The notes under the pieces: model-generated
Told to the model about the DNA's origin: nothing
Seen by the model: the letters and a program-made list of their open reading frames with translations, nothing else
Databases searched by the model: none
Made by a program: the position numbers and the translations under genes
Shown: positions 46,741-58,659 of the stretch, piece after piece
Layout of the letters: each line of letters opens with the position of its first letter
How positions within the stretch are numbered: position 1 is the stretch's first letter
Assembly: GCA_032622095.1 (NCBI GenBank)
Contig: CP136063.1
Location: forward strand, 65,301,897-65,365,896
Reading direction: 5' to 3'
Origin: Siphonodentalium dalli
Lineage: Eukaryota > Mollusca > Scaphopoda > Gadilida > Siphonodentaliidae
DNA: 64,000 bases

Positions 46741-47449
46741 AGAACACATTTCTTCTTGCCTATGTCCGTTTTAGATTGATGCTGATTTCCTGAACACAAC
46801 TTTCATCATTATTAGCACAAAATTGGATGTTTGTCCGCGATTTGTAAGTCGACTTTGTTTACACCAATGACCTCACGTATACCGGTATTCACGTCACGTA
46901 GATAACATTTTGTTTGACAATGTGAATCACACTTTTGTATGTCCCAGCTTGCATTTCACAATATTTGTGAAATATCCTTCTTCAAAGTGCTTGGAACACA
47001 AGCAGAGCTCTGTATTGTGACAGCCCATTCCAAACTCTCGTTGTGGACAAACGCCGTTCACTGTTGTTGAATGGCTGCATTAATTCTCGTGCCACTTGAA
47101 CATTTATGGCTACAGTTTGCAGCCATGCAGCGACGAATACGTTTTATTCTTCAAAAAAATAAACAACAATAAAAAAGACGATTTCAAAATACGTGATTTT
47201 AAAAACGGCGCATAAAGTTTCTTCCGTCTTTGTACCCTCGGTGACGTCATTTCCGAGTCGCGACGGAAACACCCGATTCAAAAATGACTATTGTAAACAA
47301 AGAAGCCGTTTTATTCAAATGTCTGGAAATAGTACTTTTTTGTAAAAATGTGAACAAAATGGAAAGGATACATGTTATAAACCTTATTTAGCATGAGTTA
47401 AGACATATTTAGATATGTTTGGAGCTAAATTAATTGTATTATTCAGCTG
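46741..47449. other. intergenic or element-internal, nothing recognised
   Basis: No conserved frame, tandem repeat or terminal repeat was found. It lies between the LINE 5' region and sequence shared with the hAT-like element at 55850. Confidence 0.3.
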
Positions 47450-47918
47450 GTCTTTATAACCCGCATGCATTTACCATAGGAGATTTAGAACGGGTTTTTA
47501 AAACTAACTACAACTTTGCTATCTTTCATATTTTGCGTGAAATTTGAAACATGTCTTAGGGGCATATATTCCTTCCGGAATATGCAAAAACATTTTCAGT
47601 TGCTCATCGTATTTTTTAATTATTTTATGCGACAAAATTGTCGGAAATGTCAGAAAACCACGCTGACCAGTCTGTTTTGCGGTATCAGATAACGCTCGAT
47701 AAACATAGTTCTATTGAGAATTTTTACTTCAATATTTCAGAGAATATAGAGTACACATAGTCAGGTTGGGATATCGTACAGGGGTGTCGTGACTTTTGGG
47801 TTAATTAACCCCCAGACAGCCGAAAACGCCGACAATAAAGTATTTCTTCGAGACGAAAATCAAACTTATAGATTTATATCAATGCCCCATGTTTTGTCAA
47901 GTGTATCACCCGAATGGC

Positions 47919-48079
47919 CTGTTCTAAAAATAGACAAATAGACGATCCCAATAAAATATTTGAAATAAAATCAATATTAATTGATAGAAGCCTTTCCGGA
48001 CTGGGGTATTCAGTTCATATTTATTATTTCATACCCACGCAACTATTTCAAATTTGTTATTTAAAGAGATAATCCATCT
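47919..48079 (-). mobile_element. right-half fragment of a TTAA MITE
   Basis: It reads from TGTTCTAAAAATAGACAAAT to GATAATCCATCT followed by TTAA (48080-48083). The left half is missing. It replaces sequence present in the related interior at about 56330-56540. Confidence 0.6.
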
Positions 48080-48479
48080 TTAATGTTCCACTGTCCGATC
48101 TAACATCAAATTTGTCAAAATTGTCCAATTTAATGCTCAGTTTGCATACCAAGCCACTAAAAAGAACAAAATACGTTGAATACTTACAGCTATCATGTCT
48201 ATGACACATGCATTCAGACATCGCGAACATCTACAAAGCCACACACCATAAAATGAAACTGCTCTTTTTATATCCTGTACCTGTATACCGGTATATCTTT
48301 AATGCTTCCATTTTGGAGAGTTGGTACGTTACGTATGTAGTAACATTTTACACTATGGTGCAATGTTATATATACAAGACACAAGTTATATTGTTCGCTC
48401 GGTTCAACTAGGATGTTTCACAATATTACACACCCACACCGTTGTAATGGTTTGCGGACAATAAAATCTTGAAAGCTGG

Positions 48480-48836
48480 TAACAGTTATCCGTGAAACGG
48501 ACTATAATCCAAACTGGTAGTAAATTATCCAGTAGTTCTTCCAAGCACATGGCCTTGTGTAAAATGTCAACAAGAACGTAAAGATGGCCGACTTAGCTAA
48601 GTTGTTTACTTTCAACAAGGGACAAATGTCTGATTCGAGCATTTAGATGCTCGATTGTGGGAACTTTTGGATTCAACTTGTGCCTGGGAGTAACGGCTGA
48701 AAATGTATGGTGAGATAATAAGGCCAGCGTTCATTGTTTATGTAAATATGTGATCAAACAGATAGCCCCATGGCGGGTATTGCTATCAACGCGGCGCTAG
48801 AAATGTTGAAATACATTTCTAGCGCCATACGGTCTA
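48480..48836 (-). repeat. terminal repeat (right end) of the hAT-like family
   Basis: It is the inverse of the repeat at 38815-39160 and related to 55470-55830. Near its tip, 48793-48828 forms a hairpin, GGCGCTAGAAATG mirrored by CATTTCTAGCGCC. Confidence 0.65.
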
Positions 48837-48885
48837 GTACACTGTCTTGATTCATTCTCTGAATTGCCAAAAATGAACATAATCC

Positions 48886-48964
48886 AGGAAATATGGCTTG
48901 TTGCCATTCATAGGAAAGCTCTCGCCGAGAGCTTTCCGATAAATGGCAACAAGCCATATTTCCT
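48886..48964. repeat. 79-bp near-perfect palindrome
   Basis: Arms start AGGAAATATGGCTTGTTGCC and end with its inverse; the centre is CTCTCGCCGAGAG. The right arm leads into a LINE-like coding fragment, so the left arm looks like an inverted duplication of that fragment's edge. Confidence 0.85.
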
Positions 48965-49285
48965 GCCACTACCTCTGGATGAAAGTTTAGCAACATATAA
49001 CATACAAGTTAATGAAGACGGCAAATTTACTTCAAAGAATGAGAAATATCTACATGTAGCGAGTGATTTAAAATTAAGGAATATCGAACAATTTATACGC
49101 GATATATATATGATGACGAAAAATCTTCTGGAGAAACTAAGTTTCGTACTTATCGATTCTTTAAGGAACCTTTCCTAAAACATACACGACGCATCGAAAG
49201 GCGAGAAATGTTCACCATTCTCCGTGTTAGTAATCATAATTTAGAAATAGAGAAACGTCGGCGATCAGGCACGTCTTTAAACTGA
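48940..49285 (+). pseudogene. LINE ORF2 C-terminal fragment
   Basis: One frame reads LPLDESLATYNIQVNEDGKF and KLRNIEQFIRDIY; shifted by a base near 49110 it reads FFKEPFLKHTRRIERREMFT and LRVSNHNLEIEKRR. The last motif is typical of the end of L1/RTE-like ORF2. Both ends are truncated and it is dead. Confidence 0.5.
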
Positions 49286-49662
49286 TACAGGTGTTTCTCT
49301 GCATATTTACAAAGTTTTCAAAGATTCCATTCTGAGAAAGAACAACTGGATCATGTTGCATGCGGTATTTATAATCTTTCTGTCTCTCATTTTCGGAAAT
49401 TCACACTTACACTCTTCAATATCTCGATGTAGTCTTTGTGTTAGATCGGAATAATAATGTATAGCATTTTTAAAGCGCCTTATCCCATAAGGCCTAAGCC
49501 ACTAAAGGTCACAACACATGACAGAGCTCCTACACATCCAAACACATGTGTATATACCCTGTTCACGCAAACAATAACTACAATGAAGAAAATCAAACAA
49601 TTGATATACAAATCAGGATGAAGGCTGGGTGTATTGTATAAATCAATGCACGAATGGTGAGG

Positions 49663-49857
49663 TTAGCTTTGGTCGTCGATGCCATTGTGGAGATTAAACA
49701 GATACGTTTTGTGTTCTGTTTTGAAAGATTCTAAAGTAGCAAAATTCCTAAGTGTAAGCGGGAAGTGAATTCCAAAGTATGCACTACACTCAACAACAAA
49801 ATTCATTTCAGTTTCAACACGTGCCTGATAACAATTATTAAACGCATTGTAAATCAT
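49663..49857 (-). pseudogene. LINE C-terminal remnant
   Basis: The minus-strand frame includes FGIHFPLTLRNFATLESFK and KTYLFN, resembling the W-N-x-LP-x-x-(I/L)R ... FK-x-x-LK-x-YLF end of CR1/Jockey-type ORFs. The repeat continues left to about 49450 as its likely 3' UTR. Confidence 0.45.
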
Positions 49858-49899
49858 TTTGTGTTCTACGAAAATTCGACGGAATGATGGCTAGAATGA

Positions 49900-50828
49900 T
49901 AAAACCGGTTAATATTGTTTGGTGGTATTTTTATTTATTTATTTATTTATTGACATCCAAGTTTGGAGAGTGACTAGAAGTATTTACAAATCAGACAACA
50001 CGAAAGTATGACATGCAAGGGTTACATAACAAATGCATGCATACAACAATAATAATAAAATAAATATAATTTTTTTTTAAAACACACACACACTCACAAA
50101 TAAATAAAATATTAACAGAGAGTCATTTGTCACATACATAAGGCTCTATGAGTACTTCATTGTCCCAGACCTATCTCGCACTAATGCGGTCGTAGTCATA
50201 TACAGTGGAAGAACAATCAATAATAAAATAAAATATCGCTATATACAGAGTCATATGTCGCATGCATACGGCTATACGACATATCGATTTGTTCAAAGAT
50301 TGCATTGCTATTATACTAATCTATTAGAGTACATGTATTCCAAGGCAGTGAATGAATCACTTAATTTACTATTGAAAAGATTATTTGAGAGTGGAATTTG
50401 GAATATACTATTAGCTAGTATAATTATGCCTTCATCTTCGGTTGATGCTAGAGTAGTAGAGTTTACAGTTAGTCGTAAGTCAGTTGGCAATCAGGATGAA
50501 ATCATTCATATGATCGATGTACCGGTAACTTCAAATTGTACATATTGTTAGTGTTGATCCAGAACAAATGATTAATGACTAAATCAGCGTGTTGAACCTC
50601 CACTCACCACTGTGGATGATCGGGTAATATCTTATCTGAATGAACGGCATTCGTCAAGTTCAGCTATTCAACTTTGTATATAAAGTAGCACAGAAGTGGA
50701 CCACCCCCTCGTGGGTTACAATTCATAACTGACTAGAACAGTACCATATCATATACCATATTTGTGACATCTCTCTCTTCGAGTCAGGCCACTCGTGTAA
50801 ATGGTGTACTACCCGTAAAAGAACACCT
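49900..50828. other. low-complexity and unassigned DNA
   Basis: ATTT and A-rich/CA-rich stretches at 49925-50110, and a pair of related short segments (GAGTCATTTGTCACATACAT at 50120 and AGTCATATGTCGCATGCAT near 50250). The ORF at 50255-50551 is not recognisable. Near 50770-50825 the minus strand reads TGSTPFT, which may be part of zinc-finger D. Confidence 0.35.
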
Positions 50829-50830
50829 TA

Positions 50831-51388
50831 CTCGTATTTAAATTCGCGCAGTACTATTTTTCGCTGTTTTGAATTCGCGCACTTTAAATTCGCGCACCTA
50901 GCTGGGCGAATTCAAAACTAAGAAAACTATTTTCGTAATAATTATGTGATATTTTCGTTTATCTTGGAGCTGATGACAGTTTCTGTTCTTAGTCATTGCT
51001 GGAGATATTATATGTGTATATTAAACACCATCGCGGCGGATTTACATCGTGTAGACAATGAACTAGTAACTACATACATCATAATTTTGTGGCTACCTGG
51101 AATATTAGTATTTCTTATACAAGCATTTCAACAATGACTATGTTACCATGATTTGTCGTGAGCAATGGTCTTGATAGCGGTTAGCCGAATGTAAATATAT
51201 GCATACATGTATAGGCGTAATTGTCTATTCAACCGTTGATAACATATGTGAACTCAGCAACATACATGTAGCACTCTTTTATTTTATCTTATGGATTAAA
51301 CTTGGGAGTCGCACTATTTTCCGCTCAGTTTTAAATTCGCGCACACATGGGTGCGTGAAAAATAGTACTGCGCGAATGTAAATACGAG
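50831..51388. mobile_element. 558-bp MITE with TIRs of about 40 bp
   Basis: The ends are CTCGTATTTAAATTCGCGCA and, inverted, CTCGTATTTACATTCGCGCA, continuing GTACTATTTTTC. TA lies on each side (50829-50830, 51389-51390), so a TA target is possible. It sits inside the decayed 3' end of zinc-finger gene D. Confidence 0.75.
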
Positions 51389-51390
51389 TA

Positions 51391-51565
51391 AGGTAGTCAT
51401 GTGAGTCTTCTGAGTGAATCTATCCTGACAAATATCACATGCATATGGTCTTTCATTCTGCTATTGATAACACTTGTATGGCGTATCACCCGTGTGGGTT
51501 CGCATGTGTGAAGTCAGGTAAATCTTCTGAGTGAATCTATCCTGACAACTTTCACACTCATATAT
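51391..51565 (-). pseudogene. decayed C-terminal fingers of zinc-finger gene D
   Basis: In frame after the [22 protein letters not shown] with a TGDTP linker, KCYQ, a stop, then [17 protein letters not shown], which is cut by the MITE at 51388. One intact finger and one truncated finger were thus lost from the protein. Confidence 0.75.
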
Positions 51566-52963
51566 CTATCGTGTGTGAATTTTAACGTGTTTATTTAGGT
51601 CCGATGTTCGAGAAAATCTATTACCACAAATATGACACTCAAATGGTTTTTCTCCCGTGTGGATCCTCTTGTGCTGATTTAGGTAACTCCGGTGTCTAAA
51701 GTCCTTTCCACAAATGTCACACTCATATGGTCTTTCGCCTGTGTGGATCCTCAAGTGTTCCGTCAGAGAGAACTGCCTATTGAACTTCTTCTGGCAGATT
51801 TCACACTGATATGGTATATCACCCGTGTGTGTCCTCATGTGTACAGTCAGACTACTCTTCATTGTGAATTCCTTCTGACAGACATCACACTTGTATGGCT
51901 TCTCACCCGTATGGGTCGTCATGTGTGAAGTCAGGTGACTCTTCTGCATGAATACGTCCTGACATATGTCACACTCGTATGGTTTCTCCCTAGTGTGGTT
52001 CCTCATGTGTATATTCATATGCGATCTTTGAATGAATCTCTTTCCACACGTATCACACGTATATGGCTTCTCGCCTGTGTGGATCATCGTGTGTGAAATT
52101 AGAACACTCTTCTCTGTGAACCCTTTCTGGCAGATATCACACGCATATGGTTTCTCTCCCGCGTGCTTCCTCATGTGTAGATTCATGTTCGATTTTTGAT
52201 TAAATCTCTTTCCACAAATATCACATGTGTATGGTTTCTCCCCCGTGTGGATCCTCCCGTGTGAAGTCAGGTTGTGCTTCATGGTGAAGTTCTTCTGGCA
52301 AATATCACATTTATATGGTTTCTCGCCCGTGTGGGTCCTCGTGTGGTTGATCAAATTACTCATCACAGTGAATCCCTTCTGACAAATATCGCACGTGTAT
52401 GGTAAATTACAAACGTGGGTATTCAAGTGTTGCGCCAGGTGATCATAAACAGCGAAATCCGCATCACAAACATTACATTTAAATGAACTATCTCCCGTGT
52501 GATCCATCATGTATTGAGTGAGTTTATCCTGTTGAATTGACGACGTATCGCATTCTTCACACATATTAACATGTGGCGTCACGACATAATGAATTCCCAA
52601 ATTAGACAATTGGTTTAAAGATTTTCCGCATTCTGTACACTGCGATTGTCCCTCGTCGGCATGGACTTTGATTTCTGTTTCCATGGTGATACATTCATCA
52701 AACGTCTCATCAGAGACACAACATTTGATTGGCTCTGCGTCTGTGGGGTTGGTGGTCATATCCGGTATAGGCGCGTGCTCCTTTTCCCCGATGTATTCAC
52801 TGTATATCGCAGACGACGAATCTGTGACGTATATCAGTCTGTCGTGGTGTATGACAGTCAGTTGTTCATGTACATGACCGGTAGTGTTGTTTTTGGTGTT
52901 AATCAGTTGACAATCATTGTTGATCACGTTGACAATCGCTGCACATGAGACATGCACATACAC
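51566..52963 (-). CDS. C2H2 zinc-finger protein D (11 canonical fingers), last exon
   Basis: The frame has an acidic, Ser/Thr-rich N-terminal part of about 150 residues, two degenerate fingers (CTECGKSLNQLSNLGIH and CEECDTSSIQQDKLTQY, the latter with Tyr for His), then 11 canonical C2H2 fingers with TGEKPY linkers to KIHTR and a TAG at 51566-51568. The ORF can be opened to 52972, but bases just upstream of 52963 read TTTGTTTCAG on the minus strand. The coding exon therefore probably starts at a splice acceptor and the true start codon is in an unseen upstream exon or at a downstream Met. It is not a close relative of A-C. It is probably a nuclear DNA-binding protein. Confidence 0.85.
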   Translation of the reverse strand: MYVHVSCAAIVNVINNDCQLINTKNNTTGHVHEQLTVIHHDRLIYVTDSSSAIYSEYIGEKEHAPIPDMTTNPTDAEPIKCCVSDETFDECITMETEIKVHADEGQSQCTECGKSLNQLSNLGIHYVVTPHVNMCEECDTSSIQQDKLTQYMMDHTGDSSFKCNVCDADFAVYDHLAQHLNTHVCNLPYTCDICQKGFTVMSNLINHTRTHTGEKPYKCDICQKNFTMKHNLTSHGRIHTGEKPYTCDICGKRFNQKSNMNLHMRKHAGEKPYACDICQKGFTEKSVLISHTMIHTGEKPYTCDTCGKRFIQRSHMNIHMRNHTREKPYECDICQDVFMQKSHLTSHMTTHTGEKPYKCDVCQKEFTMKSSLTVHMRTHTGDIPYQCEICQKKFNRQFSLTEHLRIHTGERPYECDICGKDFRHRSYLNQHKRIHTGEKPFECHICGNRFSRTSDLNKHVKIHTR

Positions 52964-52975
52964 CTGAAACAAAAC
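52964..52975 (-). promoter_or_regulatory. splice acceptor of zinc-finger gene D
   Basis: On the minus strand a T-rich tract followed by TTTCAG precedes GTGTATGTGC. This decides where the exon begins. Confidence 0.6.
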
Positions 52976-53030
52976 AAAACATACTAAAGATTACAGATGA
53001 CTGAAACGGGATGGACGTCTAATTTCACGG

Positions 53031-53145
53031 TTCAAAATTCACGTTCCATTCGGTTCCGTGTTCAATTTAACGGTTCAAAATTCACGTTCCATTCGGTTCC
53101 CTGTTCAATTTAATGGCTCAAAATTCACGTTCCATTTTGTTCACT
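53031..53145. repeat. 43-bp tandem repeat, 2.7 copies
   Basis: GGTTCAAAATTCACGTTCCA recurs with spacing of about 43 bp in the presumed intron of zinc-finger gene D. Confidence 0.8.
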
Positions 53146-54006
53146 GATGTCGGTACTATTTTTCGTTGACGGTATTGTACCAGCAGTGTATAGTTGTGTG
53201 AACGACCACTATCACCACGGTTATATCAATGCTACCCACAATCACTGAACTGAACTGGTATCTTATTCTCAAATACTCATATGTAAAAACACAAGCACCG
53301 GGGCATGCCGGTGGTATTACAAATGTGTGTGCGATAAATAATCTGAAAGAAAAATACAATGGTAAAGTCAGACAATCTGAGTCGATATAGAGGTTCAGAA
53401 ATACAACATATCCTCTGTGCGTTTAATTTAACACCAAAGTGGTGTGTCATCGACGAATGTTTAAATATGATATTCAGGTCAGGTCAGGTCAGGGTGGTGT
53501 ATAGGTAGTCCGTGTAGTGTGTATACATTGTATTGACAAGGTACATGTAACTCCTAATAGATTCTTATTTGGCCGCCGTGTGAATTCCATGTTTCAAAGA
53601 AGTTGCAATTAGTGGGTCGACGCGGCACGCCACCAGTGATGTAAGTAGTCAGCATATGAGAGTGGAGTTGTAATTAGTGGACGCCGCCAGTGTATTTCAA
53701 TTGGTTGACGCCACCAGTGATACAGTAGTCTAGCATGGCTATTAATAATCGCATGAGTCAAGATATCTGTCTACAGCTATATCCCCTGGCCTATATCAAG
53801 AAATTTACCATCGGATAACGAATTTGACTCGCAATTGACTTTCCAATTCAGTACAAATAAATGTTTGTTAGTGTGTTTTATTATACGCTCAACAATAGAT
53901 TATTTTAGAAATCGCTGACAGATAATAATCGTTATCTACCGCTGGCAGTGAAGATATAGAAAATTACACTGAATTTCATGAATAACTATCAGTGAATTGT
54001 AAAATG
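53146..54006. other. upstream DNA of zinc-finger gene D
   Basis: It contains CAGGT repeats near 53476-53498 and three imperfect repeats around CGCCACCAGTGAT (53628, 53680, 53710). No exon is evident; the missing first exon of gene D may lie here or further right. Confidence 0.35.
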
Positions 54007-54010
54007 TTAA

Positions 54011-54150
54011 AGATGGATTATCTGTCCATATTCAAATTTTTAAATAGTATCGTGGTTATAGAATAATAAATATGAGTTGAAGATCCATGGCCAGAAACGC
54101 CTCTATCAATTAATACGTATTTTATTCTGGATATTTTATTGTAAAATGAG
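54011..54150 (+). mobile_element. left-end fragment of a TTAA MITE
   Basis: AGATGGATTATCTG follows TTAA (54007-54010) and is homologous to the left 130 bp of the family. It is truncated on the right. Confidence 0.6.
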
Positions 54151-55450
54151 ACCAAGTGAACAAGTGAAGGGGATTTCCATCCAAATCTCCGGAACAAAAG
54201 TTGCATATACTTCTGAGTCTGACTTGATGGGAAACAACTGTAGTTTTATTCTATTTATTGTCCTTTACGAGTTTCCACATTTATAGGTATCGATGGTCTC
54301 AATATTTAAAAGATTCAATATTATTAACCACTCTCTGTGTTAAATCCTCAGTTGGTGGACCATTTTTGCTGCTCTGTGATGTTTTCTCTCAAAAGAAACA
54401 GGCTGGTAATTGAGATGATGATTCCAGCCGTATTACAACATGCAATGCGCATACATTGTGGAATTTGTAATACATACAAGTTATCATTGCGGTGAATTGA
54501 TCTGGCCGAAGTATGACGTCGAGTTGAAGAGGTCAGATCGCTGGATCAAACGAGCCGCCATAGGCGTTTAGCTTGATCTTTAGCTATCTTACATTTTCAA
54601 CGAGACGTGACGCGAAGCCCAAATCAATTTTCTGCATCGATAACAGGTTTGTTATATGACACATTTTTATTAAAAACAAAAACACAATTGCTGCCATGAG
54701 TTATGAAATGAAACCTCGTGTAGGCTACTAGTAACAATAATAGACAAGGCTACTGTTGTATTATAAATATTCCGGCTTTTTAAATGGACATGGGCAATAT
54801 GAGAGACAGAGAAGGGTGATAGTACATCGGATCAAACTGTATCTGATCCGGTCGGGGAAATGCTCGCTTTACTATAGTGGTATTGGGGGGGGGGGGGGGG
54901 TAAAAAAGACAGTCATGTAATAATTTTGGTCCATCAAGTTGCAGCACACGTTGTTTTGTTTTGATCTTTGTTAAGATCTGATACCTTGGTGAAAACGCAG
55001 TAGTACATGTAGATTATCACACTGCGATAAATCCAGGTTTGCTTTACAATGCATGCAATCAGATGCATTGTACCCCAATATACCAAGTTACGCAGTACCC
55101 ATCATGTTCGTACTTAGTAGGAAATTAGAACAATGTACGTGCACAGGTGCCACTCACATGAAGATTTGCACCTGAGTAAAAAGTGACCATTGAACATGGG
55201 TACATATGTACCCAAATACACAAAAGTGCACCTTACCTGGGTTTGTACCCTGAACTTGGAACAATGTACCCAGGTGGAACCCAGGTAACATATAATATAC
55301 GTATATGAGTGTAACCAGGGGGTTTGCACCTGGGTAAAACCATGGATTATTTTCACCGAGTACATTTTACCTGGGTACAGTGTTTCCGAGGGAGCAAACA
55401 CCCTGTGTTTTTTTTATAAATGCTTCTAAAGATCACAAAGGGGGTCGTTC
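54151..55450. other. unassigned DNA with ACCTGGGT-rich stretch
   Basis: A G-run lies near 54885. At 55145-55385, motifs of the type TACCTGGGTA or TGCACCTGGGT recur at least eight times in both orientations with no fixed period. No coding sequence was recognised. Confidence 0.35.
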
Positions 55451-55458
55451 GCTTGATC

Positions 55459-57224
55459 TACACCCGATGGCGCTAGAAATGGATTTAATCATTTCTAGCA
55501 TCGCGTTGCTTGCCATACCGTCAGTGGGACTATCTGTTTCACAACATTTTTCAACTAAATAATTAATGCTGGCCTTATTATCTCACCATATATTTTCAGT
55601 CGGTAATCCCCGGCACAAGTCGACGCCAAAAGTTCCATGTGTCGGTGCATCTAAATGCTCTAATCGGACATTTGTCACTTGTCGAATTTCAACGAGTTAA
55701 CTTGTCGGCCATCTTTACGCTTTTGTTGACATTTTACACAAGGCCATGTGTTCGGAAGAACTACTGGATAATTTACTACTGGTTATAGGCCGTTTCACGG
55801 ATAACCCTTTTGACTGTTGCATTTAAGCTGCAAAACATAGTTCAGTGCCCTCGCATCCATTTACTATGGGAGATTTAGAACGAGTCTATAATACTAATGA
55901 TAACTGTGTTATCTTTCATATGTTGTGTGAACTTTCAAACATGTGTTAGGGACATATATTCCTTCCGGAATATGCAAAACACATTTCCAGTTTCTCGTCG
56001 TATTTTTATTTATTTTATGAGACAAAATTGTCGCAATTGTCAGAAAACCACGCTCACGACACCAGTCTATGTTTTACAGTATCAGATAACGCTCGAAAAA
56101 AATATTTGAGAAAGCTAACTCCAATTTTTCAGAAAATAAATATAGATTATACATAGTCCTGGTGGGATATCATGAGCGTATTGGATACATGAGTGTCGTG
56201 ACTTTGGGATTAATTAACCCTCAGACCTGCTCAGACAGCCGAATACGCCGACAATAAATTCATTCTTCGAGCCTGGGGTTATTTGTTAGACGAAAATCCA
56301 ACTTATACATTCATATCAATGTCCCATGTTTGTTTCGAATAGAAACCACATTTGTCAGGTGCGTGTATAAATGACTATCACACTTAATCCGCTTATTTCT
56401 CGGCCAGAAATGTGTGTTTTGATAACGATTTATTTGAGACAAAAACTGCTGCTGGCGGTGTTTATCATAGTCGCTGTGCATCATGCATGGTTCAATAAGA
56501 TATGTATATATATGCGGTGACCATTCCTTCGCCATATATTTATAACTTTAATGTTCCACTGTCCGATCTAACATCAAATTTGTCAAAATTGTCCAAGTTA
56601 ATGCTCAGTTTGCGTACAAAGCCAATAAAAAGGAACAAAATACGTTGAATACTTACAAGTTGCATGTCAATGACACATGCATGCATGCAGGCATCGCGAA
56701 CTTCTACAAAGCCATATGCACCATCATGATAAAGTGAGAATGCTCTTTTTATATCATGTACCTATATACGAGTATATCTTTTATGCCTCCATTTTGGAGA
56801 GTTGGTATGTTACGTATATAGCAAACATTTTACACTATGGTGCAATATTATATATACAAGACACAAGTCATATTGTTCGCTTGGTTCAACTCGGTTGATT
56901 CACTATAATATTACACAGATGGTAGAGGACCAGGGCAATGTCAATAACATTGGGTCAGGTTAGAGTGAACACTGTTAAATTATATTTGAGGTTATTATAA
57001 AAAAAATTCTCGGCTGACAACAAAGACCAGTAAAGCTTTAAAAGACAAAGCAGATGCAGGCAATATTATACAAAATACAAAATATCTTGAATTTATACCG
57101 TTTGTATATTATGTTATTTGTTTTGACTTGGAATTTAAAATATGTTTACACTAACATATGGAAGAACTATACTCAACAAGAGCAACAACTACGGTATGTC
57201 CATCCAGCATCTCGTCCCCTTTAC

Positions 57225-57255
<31 letters not shown>

Positions 57256-58450
57256 GATATCTCTTTCTCCTTCACAATCTCTCTCCCTGCTTCTCACGAC
57301 AACAACATTACTATAATTATGATATTTTCATTCCTTCCCGTCCGACCCCCCCCCCCCTCTACACTTAATGAAGAGCGGGCGCGAAACAAAAGGGGAGAAA
57401 ACTTAATAAAAGCCCTTGGTCTTGTTGTTTAATCCCCTTTCCAATCATTCGATTATTTATATTGTTCTGTCTTACAGTAAAATGTTTGTCATGTTATTAT
57501 TTTGATTGGAATAAAATATGTTTACACTAACTACGGTATATCCACAGAAAGAAAAGAGAAAAAGAAATGAAAAGGAAGAAAATTTATAAAGATTAATGTG
57601 ATGTGCATGGGTGGTAGCTATCCCGTCAGTTGGCGTCTGAACAAACTAAACATCAATCCTGCCCCTTTTGCACAAGATTTGGCTGACACTTTTAAGATTA
57701 AGATAATCAATAAGGATTTAATTGGGCTTCAGCGCAATAAGGAATGTCTTGTTGCGCTTAAGTGCAATAAGGAATCCCTTATTACACTTCAGCTCAATTA
57801 TTTATTAAATATCAATTTGGCTTCACATAGACTGATAGATACCAAATATATCTGCGATTATATTAAACCACGTGCAGACTCAATCAGACACATTAAAAAA
57901 CTCATCTAAAATAAACTCAGTGTACTAATAAAATAGTAAACCGCAAGGCACATATTTCCAAGCTATAGGCCTATGCTTCGATATTGTTTATATTGTGTGT
58001 TTGGATTACCCACCCATTGTTTTATACAAATCACTTTGCATGTTATATTCAACTGGTTTGCTAAGAATAAAATCTTGAAATGTAGTAATGGTTATCCGTG
58101 AAACGGTCTATAGTCCAAACTGGTAGTAAAATTATCCAGTAGTTCTTCCGAGCACATGGCCTTGTGTAAAAATGTCAACAAGAGTGTAAAAATGGCCGAC
58201 TAATTGACTCGTGGAAATTCAACAAGTGACAAATTTCCGATTGGAGCATTTAGATCCACAGACACAGGGAACTTGTGACGTCAACTTGTGCCAGGATTAC
58301 CGACTGAAAATATATGGTGAGATAATAAGGCCAGCATTCATTATTTAGTTGAAAATTGTGGTGAAACAGATAACCCGACTACGGGTATGGGGGGCAACCA
58401 GCCGCCCAAATGGCCAGTTTGGGCTGGACATTTTGGCGGTGTAGTGTCTA
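55459..58450. mobile_element. hAT-like element, 3.0 kb, perfect 8-bp target duplication
   Basis: GCTTGATC at 55451-55458 and 58451-58458. The left end is TACACCCGATGGCGCTAG; the right end, read inward, is TAGACACTACACCGCC. Both ends carry the family's terminal repeat of about 380 bp in inverted orientation, with subterminal hairpins. The interior includes 55850-56910, shared with 47450-48420, a CT/TA microsatellite at 57222-57256 and unassigned small ORFs (one at 57598-57909). No transposase is recognised. The 8-bp duplication and TAGAC-like tips suggest hAT. Confidence 0.75.
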
Positions 58451-58659
58451 GCTTGATCGACACATTAGTTTAGTTTAGTATATGTACTGGGGGGGGGGGG
58501 GGGTATCGGGGTTTGGTCGAGTCTTGTGTCACATTCTTCTTTTTCTGAGTTGAACAAAACCCTCCGTTGCCAAGGGTGGGAAAGTTGGCATATACATTCA
58601 ATGTATAGTGAATTTTGGACTAGAGTAGCTCGTGAAAATCCTTTGTTTTGCCATAAATA

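Larger units (their letters stand above)
38802..48836. mobile_element. candidate 10-kb hAT-like element (with nested LINE)
   Basis: The left end is TAAACACTACGTTGCC after GTGCACTG (38794-38801). The right end, read inward, is TAGACCGTATGGCGCTAG before GTACACTG (48837-48844), so the 8-bp flanks match at 7 of 8. Both ends carry the terminal repeat of about 380 bp seen in the elements at 55459 and 61080, and 47450-48420 matches 55850-56910. The interior holds an L1-like LINE and unique DNA. No transposase was recognised. The ends may belong to different insertions. Confidence 0.45.
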
